Part shown: piece by piece, positions 16,160 through 24,000 of the stretch | How positions within the stretch are numbered: the first letter of the stretch is position 1 | Layout of the letters: each line of letters opens with the position of its first letter | NCBI RefSeq assembly: GCF_003937945.1 | Contig: NZ_RSEC01000060.1 | Span: forward strand, 558,001 to 622,000 | From: Amycolatopsis eburnea | GTDB taxonomy: Bacteria; Actinomycetota; Actinomycetes; Mycobacteriales; Pseudonocardiaceae | Reading direction: 5' to 3' | DNA: 64,000 nt | Notes under the pieces: model-generated | What the model was told of the DNA's origin: nothing | The model's input: the letters and a program-made list of their open reading frames with translations, nothing else | Database searches by the model: none | Position numbers and translations under genes: made by a program

Positions 16160-17265
16160 CGGTGCGCCCACTCGCGCAGGGCCGCGTACTGCGCCGCCAG
16201 GTCGTGCGGGCCGTCGCCGACGGGGTCCTTGAAGAAGAACCCGAACTCGGCCACCGGCCCGGCCACGCCGTCGCGGCAGGCCTTGCCGGTCAGCCGGGCG
16301 AGGTCGAGCACCAGCGGCGCGGCGAGCGCCGAGTCGCAGCCCTGCCAGGTGAGCTGCAGCGTCATCCGCGCGCCGAGGAACCCCTCGAACAGCACGTGGT
16401 CCCAGGCGGTCTTCCAGTCGCCGAGCGCCGGGACGTAGTCGATGTGCACCTCGCCGTCGACCTCGCGCCCGAGGTTCTGCGAAAGCACCTGCTGCTTGGA
16501 CGCGTTCTTGCTCGCCGCCGCGCCGGGGTCGGACAGCGTGGCACCGTCGCCCCCGCCGAGCAGGTTGGTACCCGACCACGCCAGGACGTTCAGCGCGCGC
16601 TGGGCGAACATCGGCGCGAGCACCGACCGCAGCAGCGTCTCGCCGGTCTTGCCGTCGCGGCCGGCGTACGGCTGCCCGGTGGCCCGGGCCAGCTCGTCGA
16701 GCGCGGGCAGGCGCGCGCCGGTGGACGGGGTGAAGTCGACAAAGCCACAGCCGGCGCGGAAGGCCGCGTAGGCGTACAGCGCGCTAGGCGGCAGCGTGTC
16801 CAGCGCGTTCTCCAGCGCGGCCAGGGAAGCGTGCGCCGGGTGCGGCGCGCACGGCGGTTCGGTGGAGGAGACGTTGACCACGACGACGTGGTCCAGCCCC
16901 TCCCGGAACTCGGTGAGGTCCGCGACGATCCGGTCGACTGCCGCCTGCCCGCCTTCCGACGGCGCCTGCCGCAGCCGGGCCTCGGCCGCCTCCAGCTCCG
17001 CGCTCACGGCGGCGGGCAGCGCCGAGGGCAGGACACCCGCCGCGGCCAGGTGCTCGGCCCGCTTGACCAGCGGCGTGTCGACGACGTCGTGCCCTCCGAA
17101 GACCAGGTCCCCCAGCCCGGGCAGCTCAGCCCCGGCGAACTCCGGCGACTCGGTCACGCAGCCGGTGCGCGCGGCCAGTCCCGCGCGCATGGCCGCGGCC
17201 CCGGCGACGGCGGTCGTGGCCACCGATCCCCGGGCACCGATCAGCCAGACACCGATCTTCCCCAT
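16156..17265 (-). CDS. Inositol-3-phosphate synthase-like protein, first gene of the Ebo-type operon
   Basis: The 369-residue protein has an N-terminal Rossmann motif (GVWLIGARGSVATT), the VVVNVSSTEPP stretch, DFTPSTGA, GRDGKTGETLLRS, NLLGGGDG and the DYVPALGDWK/AWDHVLFEGFLG series of myo-inositol-1-phosphate synthases. The family converts glucose 6-phosphate to inositol 3-phosphate with NAD+. It differs from the housekeeping Ino1 of actinomycetes, so a dedicated copy or a changed product is possible. The ATG at 17265 has a GGAGGAAG ribosome site and opens a chain of overlapping genes. In cyanobacterial ebo clusters this position is held by a sugar-phosphate cyclase related to dehydroquinate synthase (EboD); here a different cyclase family seems to fill it. 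Confidence 0.85.
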   Translation of the reverse strand: MGKIGVWLIGARGSVATTAVAGAAAMRAGLAARTGCVTESPEFAGAELPGLGDLVFGGHDVVDTPLVKRAEHLAAAGVLPSALPAAVSAELEAAEARLRQAPSEGGQAAVDRIVADLTEFREGLDHVVVVNVSSTEPPCAPHPAHASLAALENALDTLPPSALYAYAAFRAGCGFVDFTPSTGARLPALDELARATGQPYAGRDGKTGETLLRSVLAPMFAQRALNVLAWSGTNLLGGGDGATLSDPGAAASKNASKQQVLSQNLGREVDGEVHIDYVPALGDWKTAWDHVLFEGFLGARMTLQLTWQGCDSALAAPLVLDLARLTGKACRDGVAGPVAEFGFFFKDPVGDGPHDLAAQYAALREWAHR

Positions 17266-17391
17266 AACTTCCTCCAGCAGTTCGGCACATCAGCCCGCGA
17301 CCGGCGGTTCCCCGCCCGGCGCGCGGACGCCCACCCGATCTACATCGCGCGGATCGATCAAGTGTTTCCACCCGGTCGGGGGGCGCGGGCG

Positions 17392-18663
17392 TCATCCGCT
17401 CTCCCGTTCCGCGCGGACCGGGACCAGCGCCGGGTCGTCGAACACCGCCTGCAGCGCCACGTGCGCGCCGCCCCGCGACGCCGCGGTGAACCCCAGCCAG
17501 GACAGCTCGACGCGGCAGCCCCCGATCCCCGGGGCGATCACGCGGGTTTCGAGCTCGGCGAGCATCGGGCCGAGCAGGTACGGGCCCAGCTGGGCGAAGT
17601 AGCCGCCGAGCAGCACCACGCGCGGGTTGAAGACGTTGACCAGCACCGCGGCGCCGACGCCGAGCCCGGTGCCGACCTGCGCGAGCGCGTCGAGCGTCCG
17701 CTTGTCCTTGAGCTCGGCCCGGCGGCGGATCAGGTCGAGCCGCTGTTCGAGGTCCAGCGACGGGTCGTGCACGGGGTCGCCCGGCGACGCGGCGAGCCGC
17801 AGCATCCCGGCGAGCCCGACGAGCGTTTCCCAGCAACCGCGGCGCCCGCAGCCGCAGCGCCGGCCCGCCGGGTCGAGCTGGATGTGACCGATCTCGCCGG
17901 AGAACCCCTCGGCGCCCCCGAGCAGCCGTCCCCCGGCGATCACGCCGCCGCCGACGCCGATCTCGCCGGTGAGGTACACCAGGTCCGCGGTGCCCGCGAC
18001 GCTGCCCATGGCGTATTCGCCGAGCGCGCCGAGGTTCGCGTCGTTGGCCGTGCGGATCGGGAACGACGGCGGGCCGAGCCGCCGGGTCAGCCGTTCGGTG
18101 ATGCCGCGGACCACCCCGACGTCGGTCCAGTGCAGGTTGGGCGCGAAGGCGACGGTGCCGCTCGCGACGTCGACCAGCGCCGGGATGCCGACGGTGACCC
18201 CGGCGGGCATGACCCCGAGCCGGCGGCACTCCCGCAGGGCCCGCGCGGTCAGTTCGGCTCCGGCGTCGAGGACCTTCTCGACGGGGAGCGCGGCGACGTC
18301 CAGCGCCACGCGTTGCTCGAACAGGACGGCGCCGGTGAGGTCGAGGGCGAGCGCGGTCAGGTAGTCGACGTTGATCTCCACGCCGATCCCGCCGACCCCG
18401 CGGCCGTCGAGCCGCACGATCGTGCCCGGCCGTCCCACCGCGCCGGCGCGCTCGCGGTCGCCTTCGCGGACCAGCCCGCGCTCGGCGAGTTCGGCGACGA
18501 GGCTGGACACGGTTCCCTTGTTCAGCCCGGTGTCCGCGGCGATCCCCGCCCGCGACCGGGGACCCGCGTCGCGCAGGTGCCGCAGCACCAGCGAAAGGTT
18601 GCTCCGCCGGACGGCGGCCTGGTCGGCCGGGCGCACCGGTTTGAGCGCGAAGGAGGAGTCCAC
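17392..18663 (-). CDS. ROK-family transcriptional regulator upstream of the Ebo-type operon
   Basis: About 423 residues with an N-terminal winged helix (SRAGIAADTGLNKGTVSSLV) and a ROK domain with the zinc motif CGCGRRGCWE and GEIGHI. Sugar ligands are usual for the family. No ATG is available near the start. I use the GTG at 18663, which gives VDSSFALKPV at the N-terminus; a TTG pair at 18699-18696 is an alternative that would add 11-12 residues. The gene ends 126 bp before the inositol-phosphate synthase-like gene on the same strand, so it could be the operon's first gene or its separate regulator. It is only moderately similar to the ROK protein at 3091-4254. Confidence 0.85.
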   Translation of the reverse strand: MDSSFALKPVRPADQAAVRRSNLSLVLRHLRDAGPRSRAGIAADTGLNKGTVSSLVAELAERGLVREGDRERAGAVGRPGTIVRLDGRGVGGIGVEINVDYLTALALDLTGAVLFEQRVALDVAALPVEKVLDAGAELTARALRECRRLGVMPAGVTVGIPALVDVASGTVAFAPNLHWTDVGVVRGITERLTRRLGPPSFPIRTANDANLGALGEYAMGSVAGTADLVYLTGEIGVGGGVIAGGRLLGGAEGFSGEIGHIQLDPAGRRCGCGRRGCWETLVGLAGMLRLAASPGDPVHDPSLDLEQRLDLIRRRAELKDKRTLDALAQVGTGLGVGAAVLVNVFNPRVVLLGGYFAQLGPYLLGPMLAELETRVIAPGIGGCRVELSWLGFTAASRGGAHVALQAVFDDPALVPVRAERESG

Positions 18664-18906
18664 GCCGACACCACCCCAGTTCGTCTGGTGGGACAACAAA
18701 TTAGGGCGGGCGAAACGATCCGGTCAACGAGCACCGGGACGGGACGAAAGCCGGACAAACGGTGCTGACCAGCGAAACTATCGCTCGCGGGAAGCAAAAG
18801 TGTCCCACGGATGGAGCAGGGGTTCGGGCGCACGGGCGCCCTAATCCCGCCGCCGATCGGGAGGGTGCCGCCCAGCGGGGGTTTCGGAAGACTTGCGCAA
18901 GTTCGC
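18664..18906. promoter_or_regulatory. Upstream region of the second ROK gene
   Basis: No gene is supported here. The notable element is a perfect 12-bp palindrome ACTTGCGCAAGT at 18891-18902. It overlaps a 14-bp stretch (18895-18908) that matches the inverted repeat upstream of the GH99 gene at 12 of 14 positions. The AT-richer patch at 18694-18703, just before the candidate ROK starts, may be part of a promoter or operator, but no convincing -35/-10 pair could be fixed. Confidence 0.4.
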
Positions 18907-19080
18907 GTCAGGAGGCGGGCACAGCGGCAGGTGGCAGCGGAGAAAGTTTCACGCCCTGGCACCGGGCAGGCGGCGAACGCCCCAATGTGGCCTTGGTTGC
19001 GTCTTGCGCACCGAAGGCCGCCTTGGGTGCGTCTGACGCATCGAAGGCCACCTTGGGGCGCTTGGTCAGGAGGCGGGCAC
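18907..19080. repeat. Tandem AAGGCC repeat tract bracketed by a 16-bp direct repeat of the MarR gene end
   Basis: A 16-bp sequence (GTCAGGAGGCGGGCAC) occurs at 18907-18922 and again at 19065-19080, where it forms the stop and last codons of the MarR gene. Between them, about 18975-19060, read on the minus strand, are two and a half units of about 30 bp containing CCAAGGCGGCCTTCG and GCGTCAGACGC-like sequence, with outer inverted arms that contain CGCCCCAA and TTGGGGCG. The tract resembles a degenerate cluster of the same extragenic palindromes seen at 21711-21763. Confidence 0.65.
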
Positions 19081-19518
19081 GGAAAGCTTGCCCAGCACGC
19101 CGACCAGCGGTGAAAGTTCCGGCAACGCCTCGGCTTCGGCGAGCGCTTCCGCCAGCGCCGTGTCGTGGGTCGGGCGGGCCGCGGTCAGCAGGGCCTGGCC
19201 CGCCGGGGTGACCTCGGTGTAGATGCCGCGGCGGTCGTCGGCGCAGAGGTAGCGGGCCAGCAGGCCGCGGCCCTCCAGCCGGGTCACCAGCCTGGTCGTC
19301 GCCGACTGGCTGAGCACCACGGCGTTGGCGAGCTGGTTCATCCGCAGGTGGAAGCCGTCCTGGCGGGCCAGCACGTCGAGCACGGTGTACTCGCTCACCG
19401 ACAGCTCGTGGTCGCGCTCGAGCGCGCGCTGCAGCTTGTCCTCGATCCGCGCGTGGAGCGCGGCGAGCGTGCGCCAGCCCTGCGCGCGTGCCTCCACGGC
19501 GTCGTCGTCCAGTGACAC
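19066..19518 (-). CDS. MarR-family transcriptional regulator
   Basis: A 150-residue protein with the MarR winged-helix core: LSVSEYTVLDVLARQ, then the recognition region NAVVLSQSATTRLVTRLEGRGLL and the wing CADDRRGIYTEVTPAG. MarR dimers usually repress a divergent efflux or detoxification gene and let go on binding a small aromatic ligand. The GTG at 19518 has a GAGAGG ribosome site. It is divergent from an MFS exporter, with two inverted repeats in the 140-bp gap, a standard repressor arrangement. The last codons are duplicated 158 bp downstream in the repeat tract. Confidence 0.92.
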   Translation of the reverse strand: MSLDDDAVEARAQGWRTLAALHARIEDKLQRALERDHELSVSEYTVLDVLARQDGFHLRMNQLANAVVLSQSATTRLVTRLEGRGLLARYLCADDRRGIYTEVTPAGQALLTAARPTHDTALAEALAEAEALPELSPLVGVLGKLSVPAS

Positions 19519-19550
19519 GGTTCACCTCTCCCGCGCTTGCGCGCACCCGG

Positions 19551-19617
19551 TTGCACGCTGCACTATCAAGCTCGTGCAATATACGGCGTCTGCAACTATC
19601 TCGGACGCTCGTAGTTG
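19551..19617. promoter_or_regulatory. MarR/MFS divergent operator region
   Basis: Two inverted repeats lie in the gap: TTGCAC (19551-19556) / GTGCAA (19574-19579) with 17 nt between, and CAACTA (19593-19598) / TAGTTG (19612-19617) with 13 nt between. Both are plausible MarR half-site pairs that would cover the promoters of both genes. Which one is bound is unknown. Confidence 0.55.
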
Positions 19618-19658
19618 TCAACGCCCATAACCAGTCTACCCCGGGAAGAAGGAAGTCC

Positions 19659-20843
19659 ATGCCCGCCGCTCTGCTCGCACTGGCGATCAGCGCTTTCGGG
19701 ATCGGCACCACCGAGTTCGTGATCATGGGCCTGCTGCCCGAGGTCGCGGCCGACTTCGGTGTCTCGATCCCGTCCGCAGGCCTGCTCATCTCGGGCTACG
19801 CGCTCGGCGTCGTCGTCGGCGCGCCCGTGCTCACCGCGCTGGCCTCGCGGGTGCCGCGCAAGACCGTGCTGGTCGCCCTGATGGGCCTGTTCATCGCGGG
19901 CAACGTGCTCTCGGCGCTGGCCCCGAGCTACGGCCTGCTGATGACCGGCCGCGTCGTCGCGGCGCTGAGCCACGGCGCGTTCTTCGGCGTCGGCTCGGTC
20001 GTCGCCGCGTCGCTGGTCGCCCCGGCCAAGCAGGCCAGCGCGATCGCGCTGATGTTCACCGGCCTGACCGTGGCCAACGTCCTCGGCGTGCCCGCCGGCA
20101 CCGCGCTCGGCCAGGCCTTCGGCTGGCGCTCGACGTTCTGGGTGGTCAGCGCACTGGGCGTGGCCGGCGCCGTCGGCATCCTCGCCCTGGTGCCGCACCA
20201 GGAACCCGCGCCGGGCGCGGGCCTGCGCGGCGAACTGGCCGTGTTCCGGCGTCCGCAGGTGTGGCTCGCGCTGATCATGACCGCGCTCGGCTTCGCCGGC
20301 GTGTTCGCGTCCTTCACCTACATCGCGCCGATGATGACCGAGGTCGCCGGCTTCTCCAGCGGGGCCGTCACCTGGCTGCTCGTGCTGTTCGGCGGTGGCC
20401 TCTTCGCGGGCAACCTGCTGGGTGGCCGGGCCGCCGACCGCAAGCTCATGCCGAGCCTCTACGTCATCCTCGCGGCGCTGGCGGTCGTGCTGGTCGCGTT
20501 CGTCTTCACCGCGCACGCGAAGGTGCCGGCGGCGATCACCATCGCGCTGTTCGGCGCGGCGGGCTTCGCGACCGTGCCGCCGCTGCAGGCCCGCGTGATG
20601 GCCAAGGCCGAGGGCGCCCCGGCGCTGGCCTCGGCAGCGAACATCGCCGCCTTCAACCTCGGCAACGCGGGCGGCGCGTGGCTCGGCGGCCAGGCCATCG
20701 GGGCCGGCCTCGGCTACACCGCGCCCAACTGGATCGGCGCCGCGCTCGCCGCCGCGGGACTCGCCGTGGCGCTCGTCTCCGGACTGCTCGACCGCAGGAC
20801 CCCGGCTAGTTTCGAAGCCGGGGAACGGGTACTCGCCCGATGA
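19659..20843 (+). CDS. MFS drug/metabolite exporter (DHA1 type)
   Basis: The 394-residue protein has twelve predicted transmembrane segments and opens with LALAISAFGIGTTEFVIMG, the hallmark of the AraJ/NepI/CmlR-like DHA1 exporters. The intracellular loop between helices 2 and 3 holds the motif-A-like ASRVPRKTVL, and GRVVAALSHGAFFG follows. Such proteins export sugars, nucleosides or drugs by proton antiport in the cell membrane. The ATG at 19659 has a GAAGGAAG ribosome site; longer forms would run through the operator. Its stop overlaps a possible start of the aldo/keto reductase gene, so the two are probably cotranscribed. The MarR regulator and reductase together suggest a response to a toxic carbonyl or aromatic compound. 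Confidence 0.92.
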   Translation: MPAALLALAISAFGIGTTEFVIMGLLPEVAADFGVSIPSAGLLISGYALGVVVGAPVLTALASRVPRKTVLVALMGLFIAGNVLSALAPSYGLLMTGRVVAALSHGAFFGVGSVVAASLVAPAKQASAIALMFTGLTVANVLGVPAGTALGQAFGWRSTFWVVSALGVAGAVGILALVPHQEPAPGAGLRGELAVFRRPQVWLALIMTALGFAGVFASFTYIAPMMTEVAGFSSGAVTWLLVLFGGGLFAGNLLGGRAADRKLMPSLYVILAALAVVLVAFVFTAHAKVPAAITIALFGAAGFATVPPLQARVMAKAEGAPALASAANIAAFNLGNAGGAWLGGQAIGAGLGYTAPNWIGAALAAAGLAVALVSGLLDRRTPASFEAGERVLAR

Positions 20844-20866
20844 ACCACCCACCGAAAGGAACCCTC

Positions 20867-21700
20867 GTGACCAGCGTGCCCGTGATCGAACTCAACAACG
20901 GCGTGCGGATGCCGCAGCTCGGCTACGGCGTGTTCCAGGTCCCGGACGACGAGACCGCCACCGCCGTGAAGGCCGCCCTCGACGCGGGCTACCGCAGCAT
21001 CGACACCGCCGCCGTCTACGGCAACGAGAAGGGTGTCGGCCAGGCCATCGCCGAGTCCGGTCTGTCCCGTGACGAACTGTTCGTCACCACCAAGCTGTGG
21101 AACTCCGCCCAGGGCTACGACTCGACGCTCAAGGCGTTCGACGAGAGCATGGCCAAGCTCGGCCTGGAGCAGCTCGACCTGTACCTCATCCACTGGCCGA
21201 CGCCGCAGCGCGACAAGTACCTGGACACGTGGAAGGCGTTCGAGAAGCTGTACGCCGACGGCCGCGTCCGCGCGATCGGCGTGTCCAACTTCCAGCCGGC
21301 GCACCTCGAACGGCTGATGGACGCTTCCGACGTCGTCCCGGCGGTCAACCAGATCGAGCTGCACCCGTACCTGCAGCAGCAGGAGGTCCGCGAGTTCGAC
21401 GCGAAGCACGGCATCGCGACGGAGGCGTGGAGCCCGCTCGCCAAGGGCGGCAGCCTGCTGGGTGACCCGGTCGTGGCGGAGCTGGCGGTCAAGCACAGCC
21501 GGACGCCCGCGCAGATCGTCCTGCGCTGGCACCTGCAGCTGGGCAACGTCGTCATCCCGAAGTCGGTGACGCCGGCACGGATCGCGGAGAACTTCGACCT
21601 GTTCGGGTTCACCCTCACGGAGGAGGAGCTCGACTCGCTGTCGCCGCTGGACCGCGGTGAACGCACCGGCCCGGACCCGGACTCCTTCAACGCCGCCTGA
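20867..21700 (+). CDS. Aldo/keto reductase (2,5-diketo-D-gluconate reductase type)
   Basis: A 277-residue NADPH-dependent reductase. The AKR tetrad is visible: Asp in GYRSIDTAAVYGNE, Tyr in the same string, Lys in FVTTKLWN and His in LIHWPTP. The cofactor segment VIPKSVTPARI is present near the C-terminus. It reduces aldehydes or ketones in the cytoplasm; the substrate is unknown. Two starts compete. An ATG at 20840 overlaps the MFS stop as ATGA, but the GTG at 20867 has a GAAAGGAA ribosome site at correct spacing and gives the usual family N-terminus TSVPVIELNNG, so I chose it. A long hairpin closes the MFS-reductase operon. Confidence 0.93.
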   Translation: MTSVPVIELNNGVRMPQLGYGVFQVPDDETATAVKAALDAGYRSIDTAAVYGNEKGVGQAIAESGLSRDELFVTTKLWNSAQGYDSTLKAFDESMAKLGLEQLDLYLIHWPTPQRDKYLDTWKAFEKLYADGRVRAIGVSNFQPAHLERLMDASDVVPAVNQIELHPYLQQQEVREFDAKHGIATEAWSPLAKGGSLLGDPVVAELAVKHSRTPAQIVLRWHLQLGNVVIPKSVTPARIAENFDLFGFTLTEEELDSLSPLDRGERTGPDPDSFNAA

Positions 21701-21710
21701 CCCGCGCACT

Positions 21711-21763
21711 GCCGTTAAGGCCACCTTACGGGCGTCTGACGCCCGTAAGGTGGCCTTAACGGC
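21711..21763. terminator. Bidirectional terminator, 25-bp stem palindrome
   Basis: Perfect 25-bp inverted repeat (21711-21735 and 21739-21763) around the 3-nt loop CTG, containing AAGGCCACCTTAC. It lies between the reductase stop and the stop of the convergent methyltransferase, so it can serve both genes. Same palindrome type as 5508-5558. Confidence 0.88.
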
Positions 21764-21769
21764 ACGGGG

Positions 21770-22609
21770 TCACTGCTTGCGGGCCACTCCGCCCAGTGTG
21801 AGGAAGTTCAGCTCGGACAGCGGGTGCAGGCGCGGGCCGTCCGGCCACCACTCGTGCAGGTAGACCAGGCCCGGCCGCAGCAGCTCGGTGCCGTCGAAGA
21901 ACCCCTCGATCTGCTCGCGCGTGCGGTGGACGCTGCCGAGTCCGGTGCCCTGGAAGCTCGTCTCCAGCAGCCGCGCCAGCTCCTGGCGCGGCGAGTCCTC
22001 TTCCGGGTCGAAGTTGTGCGTGAGCAGCAGGTACGAACCCGGCGCGAGCGCCTCGACGTACTCCCCGACGATCTTCTTCGCGCGGTCGTAGTCGTCGATG
22101 TGGTGGATGATCGACGTCAGGATCAGCGCGACCGGCCGGGAGAAGTCGAGGTACTCCTTCACGACGTCGTCGCCGAGGGTGTCGGCCGGGCGGGTCAGGT
22201 CGGCGCCCGTCACGTGGGTCAGGTAGTTCTCTTCCAGCAGGGCGCGGCCGTGCACCTGCACCACCGGGTCGTTGTCGACGTAGACCACCTGCGCGTCCGG
22301 GTTGTACCGCTGCGCCACTTGGTGGGTGTTTTCCGCGGTCGGCATGCCGGAACCGAGGTCCAGGAACTGGTCGATGCCGCGCTTGCCTGCCAGGAACCGG
22401 ACCGCGCGCACCAGCCAGTCGCGGTGCTCCTTCGCCATCGTGCGCGCGCCGGGCGCGATCGCCAGCAGGCGCCGCATCGCTTCGCGGTCGACTTCGTAGT
22501 GGTCGTGGCCACCGAGGAGCGCGTCGGACAACCGGGCCAGGCTCGCCTTGCTGAAATCGAGCGCGGCCGCCCCGCCCTCGGTCCCGGGCCGCAGGTCGCC
22601 AGGCGTCAT
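21770..22609 (-). CDS. SAM-dependent methyltransferase of the DUF574 family
   Basis: A 279-residue protein of a methyltransferase family that is expanded in actinomycetes. It has SRLSDALLGGHDHYEVDREA at the N-terminus, the SAM-binding loop FLDLGSGMPT, the acidic end of strand 2 VVYVDNDPVV, and LILTSIIHHIDD. The C-terminus has FFDGTELLRPGLVYLHEWWP. The methyl acceptor is not known for most of the family. The ATG at 22609 is preceded by GGGAGA at workable spacing; a TTG-like extension to 22636 is possible but lacks a ribosome site. It converges on the aldo/keto reductase. Confidence 0.9.
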   Translation of the reverse strand: MTPGDLRPGTEGGAAALDFSKASLARLSDALLGGHDHYEVDREAMRRLLAIAPGARTMAKEHRDWLVRAVRFLAGKRGIDQFLDLGSGMPTAENTHQVAQRYNPDAQVVYVDNDPVVQVHGRALLEENYLTHVTGADLTRPADTLGDDVVKEYLDFSRPVALILTSIIHHIDDYDRAKKIVGEYVEALAPGSYLLLTHNFDPEEDSPRQELARLLETSFQGTGLGSVHRTREQIEGFFDGTELLRPGLVYLHEWWPDGPRLHPLSELNFLTLGGVARKQ

Positions 22610-22706
22610 CGGCTGATCTCCCACTCTGCGCAGCAACGGACAGTGCTCAGCCTACGACATGCCGGTGACCAAGTGAACCAGGCCGAAGGGCCTTGGCTGC
22701 CAGGGA

Positions 22707-23798
22707 CTATGACCCGAAACGCAGTTCGCGCCAGGAGCTTCCGCCGTCCGTGGTGCGGTACACGGCCGAACCGTCCGCGGCATCCGGCTGACCGTCCACG
22801 ACGACCCCCGTGCCGCGGCCGGGGAAGTCGAGATCGGCCAGCCCGAGCCCGCGCTCGGACAGCGCCGTCGTCGTCCAGGTGCGGCCGCCGTCGGCCGTGC
22901 GGTGCAGGAAACCGACGCCACCGCCCACCGCGGCCACCGTCGCGGACGTCGGCGAAGCGGCGCCGAACCCCTGGGTGATCCCGGTGTACGGCGCGGCGTC
23001 GCTCCCGCTGAACGCCCCGCCGAGCCGCGGGGCGTGCCGCAGCCGCCGCTCGGTCGACCCGGGCTGCGGCGACCCGGGACTGCTGCTGCACAGCGCCACG
23101 ACCTGCCGTTCCCGCACGTTGGCGAGCGACGCGACCGACCCGGCCGGGCACGGCGGCTCGGCCCGCGTGAAGCGGACGCCGTCGCGGGAGGTCCAGTACT
23201 CCTCCGTGCCGTAGTCCGCGCCGAGCGCGACCTGGACACCGCCGCCGACGGAAAGATCGCCGTAGGTGATCGACCCGGTGACGGCGAACCCGGGCACCGG
23301 CACCAGCACCGGCGAACCGGCGGCCGCGGAGTACAGCCGCGTCGAGCCGCGGCCCTCGCCGTAGCTGGTGAGCACCGCGAACACGCGGCCGCCCGTCTCG
23401 GCGACCTTCGAGAGGTAGTACGGCTCGCGCGCGCCGATCAGGCCGACCGGGTGCCAGCTCGCGCCGCCGTCCCGGGTGGTGCGGAGGTGGACGCCGTCGC
23501 TGACGTAGGCGACGCGGCTGCTGACGGAGGTCAGCGCGACGTGGTTGTGGTTGTCCGGCAACGGCACCGGCGGCGCGCCCAGCCGCCGCCAGTGCGCCCC
23601 GCCGTCCGTGGTGCCGAGCAGCGCCGGGCACCAGCCGTCCGCGCACGGGGAATAGCCCAGGACGTAGCCGGTGTCCGGACCGGTCCAGCTCGTCGACGCG
23701 GGCCGGAATCCCGCCGGTACCGCGGTTTCCGCGTCCGCGGGGAGTGTCGAGACGGCCAGGAGGGCGAGGACGGACGCCAGCAGCGCCGGGATTCTCAT
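22707..23798 (-). CDS. Secreted beta-propeller protein with Asp-box (BNR) repeats
   Basis: A 363-residue protein with a clear Sec signal peptide (LLASVLALLAVSTLPADA). At least five Asp-box motifs of the S-x-D-x-G-x-T-W type are visible: TTDGGAHWRR, TRDGGASWHP, TSRDGVRFT, TADGGRTWTT and TTDGGSSWRE. They mark a sialidase-like or Ycf48-like propeller. The catalytic Arg triad and FRIP motif of true sialidases are not evident, so an enzymatic role is doubtful and a binding or structural role outside the membrane is equally possible. The ATG at 23798 follows a poor ribosome site but is the only start that places the signal peptide at the N-terminus. Confidence 0.82.
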   Translation of the reverse strand: MRIPALLASVLALLAVSTLPADAETAVPAGFRPASTSWTGPDTGYVLGYSPCADGWCPALLGTTDGGAHWRRLGAPPVPLPDNHNHVALTSVSSRVAYVSDGVHLRTTRDGGASWHPVGLIGAREPYYLSKVAETGGRVFAVLTSYGEGRGSTRLYSAAAGSPVLVPVPGFAVTGSITYGDLSVGGGVQVALGADYGTEEYWTSRDGVRFTRAEPPCPAGSVASLANVRERQVVALCSSSPGSPQPGSTERRLRHAPRLGGAFSGSDAAPYTGITQGFGAASPTSATVAAVGGGVGFLHRTADGGRTWTTTALSERGLGLADLDFPGRGTGVVVDGQPDAADGSAVYRTTDGGSSWRELRFGS

Positions 23799-24000
23799 GA
23801 TCACGTGGACGTTCGTGGCGGAGCCGGGTTGCCCGCCGCACCCGGCGTCATGCCCTTCTACCTTCCCCAAACTACCCACAAAACGGACGTTACGGATATT
23901 TGCGACAAGTACGGTTCGCATCCCCGCACGCCGGGTATCCGAAAAGAAGCCACCGTACGCCCAGATCCGTCCACATCGGACAGTCGAAAGGACGGCGACG

